The translations under genes were made by a program, and so were the position numbers. DNA of 36,334 nt from the NCBI GenBank assembly GCA_007693955.1, contig RECR01000111.1, positions 1 to 36,334 of the forward strand. The letters run 5' to 3'. This document shows positions 32,147-36,334 of this stretch, piece by piece. Every line of letters begins with the position of its first letter. Within the stretch, counting starts at the first letter, position 1. This stretch comes from Gloeocapsa sp. DLM2.Bin57. GTDB taxonomy: Bacteria > Cyanobacteriota > Cyanobacteriia > Cyanobacteriales > Gloeocapsaceae. The notes under the pieces were generated by a model. It saw only the letters and a program-made list of their open reading frames with translations, made no database searches and was not told where the DNA came from.

Positions 32147-34741
32147 ATGAAGTATTTTAAATATTTATTTTTGTTATTTGTTGTTCCTATTTTATTATTA
32201 ATTACCACTAAGTTTTCTGTTACCGCTCAACCTATGAATATAGTAATGATTGACCAGGAAATCGCTCATATTGCTGAACTTTGGACAACTGCTAGTAATG
32301 ACCAAAAAGCTAAGTTAGGCTTAGCGGATATGTTATTATTTAGCGCTAAAGATAGATTAGCACAACAACCAGATTTAGCATCAGAATTTTATAATCAAGC
32401 TAAAACAATTACTAACAATCCTCAAAGTTTAGGTAATCCAGCTTATACTAGGTTTACAGTTAATCAACTGATTTTTTATGCTATTGGTACAGATAAGATA
32501 GCTTATTTATTACGAGGAGAAACAGAAAACGTTAGTTTAGATAGTATCCACTATCCCACTCAACATCATAGTTTTATTAAACCTGCTTTGGGTGCACGTC
32601 CTTTGTGGCAAGCTTCTTTTACCAGAGCGGATCGGGAAGAATTAACCGAAACTTTTATTAATAGTGTCCAAGCTAAATTAACAGCAACTCCTCAACTAAT
32701 TGAAACAAATAGTTATCGAGGTTTGCATTTTAAATGGTTAAATGTACCAATTCCTGATTCAAGAGAACAAGCTAATATTGAAGCTGAATTAAGGCTATAT
32801 CCAAATAGTGAGAAATCCGATTGGTATATCAATGTTATCCCTAAAGGAAACCAGAATCAAGCAACAAAAGTTCTCTATGAGGTAGAGTTTCCGATTATTC
32901 CTAATGTCAGTAAACAAACGGGAAATACTAATCAAGATTATCTGGTTTTTCCTTTTCAATCTGGAGAATTATATATTAATCCTAGTCAAACTTTAGCCAA
33001 ACCTAGAAAAACTCTCTATCCAGGTCACACCAGATGGCAATCACTAGTTTATTACCAGGGTAACCAGGGCATGAATTTTATGGTTACTGATGCTGATGGT
33101 TACGCGAAAACAGCTATAGCACAAAAAGCAGACAATCAAACGATACAACTATCTTGGCTACATCATCCCCCTAGACAAGGTTATCCTAAGAGTAAATTAG
33201 CGATGTTTGGTCCTCATCAAAATGTTAATTATAGTTGTCGTTTAGTGACTTTTACGGGAGATTGGTACGAGGGAGCGCAAGTTTATCGAGATTGGATGTT
33301 ACAACAAGATTTCTTGGGGACAGGAAAACCAAAGAAATTGAGTAGTAATCCTGAAGCTGCAGATTGGGCGAAAAAAATGATCGTTTCTTATCGGACTTTT
33401 TCACCTTTTGGGTGGGAAAATTTGCCCGATTTATTAGGAGATGAAAGTAACCAGGTTAGACAAGTCTATGACTTTCATAAAGCTAATCTACCTAATTATC
33501 CAGGACAAGTGAGTATTTATGCTTGGCGCACTATTGAAGCGGAAACCTCAACCTTTTTCGATCGCCCTGAAGTCGCACCCCCAGGTAGAAATTATATCGG
33601 ACCACGTTTTGGCGAAGCGATCGCCTATCTGAGGGCTAATAACCTCAATGGCAACCCTTTTATTGAATCACCCTTATGGGATGTAAATGGAACAACCTAT
33701 AAACCCGAAAATGGTGGTAAAATAGCGATGCTTTATTACAATCGCCGACCAATTAGAGTAAGATTCGGTAAAGGTAAAAAAGAGACTGTCTTTAGTTGGA
33801 TAGATGTAGGTGAGGAACAATGGATTCAAAAACAAGAAGGTATTGCAGAAGCACTGTTAAAAAGCGCTAAATCTGAACCAGAAAAAATCGACGGTGTTTA
33901 TTTTGACCTATCCCTGACTATTAATCAACTCAATCATCGCAATCCTAACACCGTTGGTGGTCAACACGCTAGTTACGGTTGGAAAAATTTGTTTCAAAGG
34001 GTGAATAATAAAGCTCGTAGAGGTAGTGGAAGTCATAGTAATCCTCGTTATACTCTCTTTACTGAGGGAATGGCTGACTGTTTTCTCAACCTGAACCATT
34101 TTTATTTACATTTTCAACAAGATTTACCCTTTGATATCGCTTTGTGGGGAGATTATAATAAAACCTACGGGATTAAATCTTCTTGGTCACCTTTAGATGA
34201 TGATGCTACTAACGATTGGCAACAAGCTATACCCCAGGGACGTGCTTTAGCTTGGGGTCAACCTATTGGTCGAATTGATAGTACAATGATTCAAGCAGGA
34301 CCAACGGTAAATAATTTTCTGATCAATTTAGCTCATCATCGTTACGTTAATCAGGACTATTTGAGTATGGGTAGAATGCTCAAACCAGTGACTATTAATC
34401 AGATTCAGTGGAGTACTCCTCCTTCTCCTGCTATACCTGCTAATCAATTACCAGACGTGATGATACCTAATGGGGTTTTTGCTCACTCCCAGGAGGGTAA
34501 TAACACCGTTTTATTTATCTTTGTTAATGGTGCAATAGATAGATCAAGCGCCACTGTAGATTTTACGATTAATCCTGCTCAGTATGGTATTCCTAGCAAC
34601 TATCAACTTTATCGTCGCACCGTCAATGGTAATCCCGCAACTGCTACTGATACGGTGGTAGGTAATTTTAGTCAAGGTAGTCTGACTCAAAGTAGGCAAT
34701 TACAACCATTGGAAATCGTTACTTATGTGGCTAAACCGTAA
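32147..34741 (+). CDS. large secreted DUF6259-type putative glycoside hydrolase
   Basis: The 864-residue product starts with a clear signal peptide (hydrophobic 6-22, likely cleavage after V-T-A near 27). A helical N-terminal part (about 30-100) and a beta-rich region (about 130-340) precede Y-P-G-H-T-R-W-Q-S, then a probable (beta/alpha)8 region (about 400-720) and a C-terminal beta domain. The pattern V-Y-F-D-L-S near D587, followed by a G-G-Q-H-A-S-Y-G-W segment and F-T-E-G-M-A-D (E640), resembles DUF6259 proteins, which are glycoside-hydrolase-like. D587 and E640 are candidate catalytic acids by analogy only. The product is probably exported to the periplasm or outside; substrate is unknown. 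It is transcribed alone, divergent from ylqF with 94 nt between starts. Confidence 0.72.
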   Translation: MKYFKYLFLLFVVPILLLITTKFSVTAQPMNIVMIDQEIAHIAELWTTASNDQKAKLGLADMLLFSAKDRLAQQPDLASEFYNQAKTITNNPQSLGNPAYTRFTVNQLIFYAIGTDKIAYLLRGETENVSLDSIHYPTQHHSFIKPALGARPLWQASFTRADREELTETFINSVQAKLTATPQLIETNSYRGLHFKWLNVPIPDSREQANIEAELRLYPNSEKSDWYINVIPKGNQNQATKVLYEVEFPIIPNVSKQTGNTNQDYLVFPFQSGELYINPSQTLAKPRKTLYPGHTRWQSLVYYQGNQGMNFMVTDADGYAKTAIAQKADNQTIQLSWLHHPPRQGYPKSKLAMFGPHQNVNYSCRLVTFTGDWYEGAQVYRDWMLQQDFLGTGKPKKLSSNPEAADWAKKMIVSYRTFSPFGWENLPDLLGDESNQVRQVYDFHKANLPNYPGQVSIYAWRTIEAETSTFFDRPEVAPPGRNYIGPRFGEAIAYLRANNLNGNPFIESPLWDVNGTTYKPENGGKIAMLYYNRRPIRVRFGKGKKETVFSWIDVGEEQWIQKQEGIAEALLKSAKSEPEKIDGVYFDLSLTINQLNHRNPNTVGGQHASYGWKNLFQRVNNKARRGSGSHSNPRYTLFTEGMADCFLNLNHFYLHFQQDLPFDIALWGDYNKTYGIKSSWSPLDDDATNDWQQAIPQGRALAWGQPIGRIDSTMIQAGPTVNNFLINLAHHRYVNQDYLSMGRMLKPVTINQIQWSTPPSPAIPANQLPDVMIPNGVFAHSQEGNNTVLFIFVNGAIDRSSATVDFTINPAQYGIPSNYQLYRRTVNGNPATATDTVVGNFSQGSLTQSRQLQPLEIVTYVAKP

Positions 34742-34962
34742 ATTTAGATCTTGCATCGGAGTTAGGTGGAACGATTTTAGGTTGAATGGTTTTAGGTATT
34801 AGGAGATATTATTTATATATATAATGCGACTTGTGCCTCTTGTATCTCTTGCCTCATTCGCGCATTCGCGCATTCTTCCCTAACCCCTGACTACGAACTC
34901 CTCTTCCCTATTCCCTTTTCGCTATAGTCTAAAAATACTGGTGCAAGATTTGAGTTAAACGT
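34742..34962. other. intergenic repeat-rich stretch
   Basis: No gene is seen. The stretch holds GTTAGGTGGAACGATTTTAGG, GGTTTTAGG (34788-34796), an AT-rich run (34808-34824), tandem ATTCGCGC (34856-34871) and a CTCTTCCCTATTCCC block (about 34902-34916). These patches resemble those at 9820-9850, 26645-26705, 29166-29228 and 36180-36280, so this looks like a site of dispersed-repeat accumulation. Confidence 0.55.
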
Positions 34963-34986
34963 AAAAAGGGCACAAACTTTGCGCCC
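34963..34986 (-). terminator. rho-independent terminator of the isoaspartyl peptidase operon
   Basis: On the minus strand GGGCGCA (34980-34986) pairs with TGTGCCC (34968-34974), one G-U pair, around a 5-nt loop, and is followed by five T residues. It sits 14 nt past the stop codon of the peptidase gene. Confidence 0.85.
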
Positions 34987-35000
34987 ATACAATAAAAATA

Positions 35001-35939
35001 CTAAGCAGAGACAACACCGATAAAGTCAGTACTAGCAGCGTCTAGACTATCGCTAATTGTTTGACCATTATGATAAGCTGCTAAAACTACCTCACAAGTT
35101 TTGCCCCAAACGATGTTACCCTGATGGTCAAGAGCAATAGCCGCTAAATCTCTATTTCTACTTTGAGACTCTTTAATTGATTTTTCCATCGCTTCAGCTA
35201 GGGATAACCCGTCAGTGACTCGGATGACTACTTTAGCTGCGAAACATTCATCAATAATATCTTCACCAATACCTGTACAACTTACCCCAGCTAAACTAGT
35301 AGCATAGTTGCCAGCAGGCATAGCTGAATCACTAACACGTCCTATTTTTTCTAAACCTTTACCTCCAGTAGAAGTAGCCACAGCAATGCGACCTTGCTTA
35401 TCTAAGGCTACCACGCCTATAGTCCCTCTTCTTTCCTCGGCTACGACTGTTGCCATTTTTTTGCTAAAGTTCTCTTTACGCTCTTCGATCCATTCTTTGA
35501 GACGTAAATCAGTAAGGGGATCGTAGGGTGGGATAGCCATTTCTCTAGCTAATTCAGCTGCACCATAATCAGAGATTATGCGATCGGTTTGACTTTGTAA
35601 TTCTTTAGCTAGAAAAATAGGATTTTTGACGCGAGAGACGTTAATTACCCCGCTGAGAGATTGTTTTTCCCCATCCATTAAACTAGCACTCATCCGAATC
35701 TGTCCATCTGATTGTAACACTGAACCTGTACCAGCGTTAAAGCGTGGCTCATCTTCGAGTAGTTGACAACCTTTGATGACAGCATCTACAGCGCTGCTAC
35801 CTGCTAGCAGTGTATCATATATTTCTTGAACGATTCCTTTTAGGGCAGCACGTACCGCATCTTTACCACCTTTATCTTTCAGGGAAAGACCTGCACCACC
35901 ATGTATAATTACTTTAGGTTGTAGCGACTCAGTTGACAT
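35001..35939 (-). CDS. iaaA: isoaspartyl peptidase / plant-type L-asparaginase (Ntn hydrolase)
   Basis: The enzyme cleaves isoaspartyl dipeptides and L-asparagine after autoproteolysis into alpha and beta subunits. The 312-residue precursor has I-H-G-G-A-G (12-17), the F-N-A-G-T-G-S-V-L segment near 68 and the cleavage site R-R-G-T173-I-G-V-V-A-L-D. T173 becomes the N-terminal nucleophile of the beta chain. A-T-S-T-G-G and V-S-C-T-G-I-G-E-D complete the site. The alpha-chain linker (about 140-170) is charged and rich in Lys and Glu. It starts 7 nt after the stop of the small DUF2256 gene on the same strand, so the two form an operon ending at the terminator at 34963-34986. Confidence 0.95.
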   Translation of the reverse strand: MSTESLQPKVIIHGGAGLSLKDKGGKDAVRAALKGIVQEIYDTLLAGSSAVDAVIKGCQLLEDEPRFNAGTGSVLQSDGQIRMSASLMDGEKQSLSGVINVSRVKNPIFLAKELQSQTDRIISDYGAAELAREMAIPPYDPLTDLRLKEWIEERKENFSKKMATVVAEERRGTIGVVALDKQGRIAVATSTGGKGLEKIGRVSDSAMPAGNYATSLAGVSCTGIGEDIIDECFAAKVVIRVTDGLSLAEAMEKSIKESQSRNRDLAAIALDHQGNIVWGKTCEVVLAAYHNGQTISDSLDAASTDFIGVVSA

Positions 35940-35946
35940 AATTTAA

Positions 35947-36102
35947 TTAATCTTTGCTGTTGGATTTGCGTCTTCGACATCTTTCTGAGCAATATTTTAC
36001 ATCATCCCAGCACTTTTCCCATTTTTTTCGCCAAGTGAAGGATAAACCACACACGGGACAAATTTTACTTGGTAATTCAGAAGAAGGTTTATGACGTGGC
36101 AT
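35947..36102 (-). CDS. DUF2256 domain small zinc-ribbon-like protein
   Basis: This 51-residue gene is easily overlooked. It reads [11 protein letters not shown], then [16 protein letters not shown] and [18 protein letters not shown]. The five Cys at C15-P-V-C18, C31, C38 and C42 and the [11 protein letters not shown] core match DUF2256, a short protein family with a likely zinc-binding site and unknown role. The basic tail suggests nucleic-acid contact, which is inference. It precedes the isoaspartyl peptidase by 7 nt and is probably first in the operon. In other bacteria DUF2256 can occur near or fused to photolyase-related proteins, but no such gene is adjacent here. Confidence 0.88.
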   Translation of the reverse strand: MPRHKPSSELPSKICPVCGLSFTWRKKWEKCWDDVKYCSERCRRRKSNSKD

Positions 36103-36149
36103 AATTTTAATTATAGCGCAAAGCAAAAGGGAATAATATCAAGTTCGGA

Positions 36150-36290
36150 TAAATACTTACGATAAAAGTGAGATAAGGCACTCTTGCACTCTTGCAACAG
36201 GCAAGAGCTTCGGAGAGGAAGGAGACGGGGAGATGGGAGAATTCGGAATTCCGAATACCGTTCTACCGTTCTACCTAATTTGACACTCGC
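36150..36290. repeat. cluster of short repeats and palindromes at the right edge
   Basis: The patch includes tandem CACTCTTGCACTCTTGCA, a perfect hairpin CTCTTGC-AACAG-GCAAGAG (36189-36207), GGAGACGGGGAGATGGG (related to the queC tail repeat), a perfect 16-bp palindrome ATTCGGAATTCCGAAT (36241-36256) and tandem ACCGTTCT (36257-36272). No gene is convincing between 36103 and the window end. Confidence 0.65.
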
Positions 36291-36334
36291 ACCGTTAAAT
36301 CAAAGATTGTAACGGGCGATTCTTGCTTCAAAGG

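Noticed and set aside
32053-32208. N-terminal extension of YlqF to the ATG at 32208
   Set aside because: The extension is Asn/Lys-rich non-conserved sequence overlapping the divergent gene start; the family always starts near M-S-L-I-Q-W-Y-P-G-H.
33908-34099. 63-codon minus-strand frame within the DUF6259-like gene
   Set aside because: Ser/Thr-rich shadow frame without start signals, inside an intact gene.
34856-36272. CRISPR-like tandem octamers (ATTCGCGC, ACCGTTCT)
   Set aside because: Units are 8 nt with no spacers and only two copies; no cas genes are present.
36278-36334. Minus-strand frame open to the right edge ending in L-T-V-R-V-S-N
   Set aside because: Only about 19 codons are visible, too few to claim a gene end, though it could be the 3' end of a gene outside the window.

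Overview
The window is a stretch of cyanobacterial chromosome. The evidence is the gene content (geranylgeranyl reductase ChlP, NDH-1 subunit NdhB, class II fructose-bisphosphate aldolase of the photosynthetic type, DUF4278, DUF2256, DUF29 and Npun_R2821-type proteins), the many HIP1 octamers (GCGATCGC, for example near 8333, 8371, 9778, 13131, 13803 and 20708) and an AT-rich base composition. A unicellular or colonial low-GC lineage is plausible, but I cannot name a genus. I see no rRNA, tRNA, CRISPR array, integrase or transposase.

Layout. 1-6430: 3' end of a RecB-like/RNase H-like nuclease gene, a secreted DsrE protein, a B12-binding radical SAM protein, a VOC protein followed by a broken DUF29 gene, aldolase, and a CHAT-protease/FHA fusion. 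6537-9521: a tightly overlapping plus-strand run of alpha/beta hydrolase, NAD(P)HX repair enzyme and QueE. 9522-9841: gene-poor, repeat-bearing DNA. 9842-13661 (minus): PAP2 phosphatase, two tandem Npun_R2821-type glycosyltransferases, then chlP. 13931-19659: an envelope polysaccharide region, with an LptF/G permease diverging from a Wzc-like/Wzy-like/WecB-TagA-like operon. 19706-26388 (minus): a 2OG-Fe(II) oxygenase, then a very compact set transcribed HU - cobD - flavoprotein - tmk - Hsp70-like - pgsA. 26649-32052 (minus): queC, galE, two DUF4278 proteins, YraN, ndhB and a YlqF/RbgA GTPase. 32147-34741 (plus): a large secreted DUF6259-type protein. 35001-36102 (minus): isoaspartyl peptidase and a 51-residue DUF2256 protein.

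Shared themes are 7-deazaguanine synthesis (queE and queC, in separate transcription units), cell-surface glycans (LptF/G, Wzc-like, Wzy-like, TagA-like, two glycosyltransferases, PAP2, GalE) and photosynthetic metabolism (aldolase, ChlP, NdhB). Small dispersed repeats have entered genes: an in-frame double hairpin lies inside pgsA, and repeat DNA encodes the C-terminal tails of QueC and the PAP2 protein. Several family members look catalytically altered: the Wzc-like protein lacks Walker residues, the flavoprotein lacks the redox disulfide and catalytic His, and the Hsp70-like protein has an altered phosphate-2 motif. The CHAT-FHA fusion, the large DUF6259 protein and the HU-to-pgsA gene set are the most interesting items. 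I do not see a complete new defence or mobile system.
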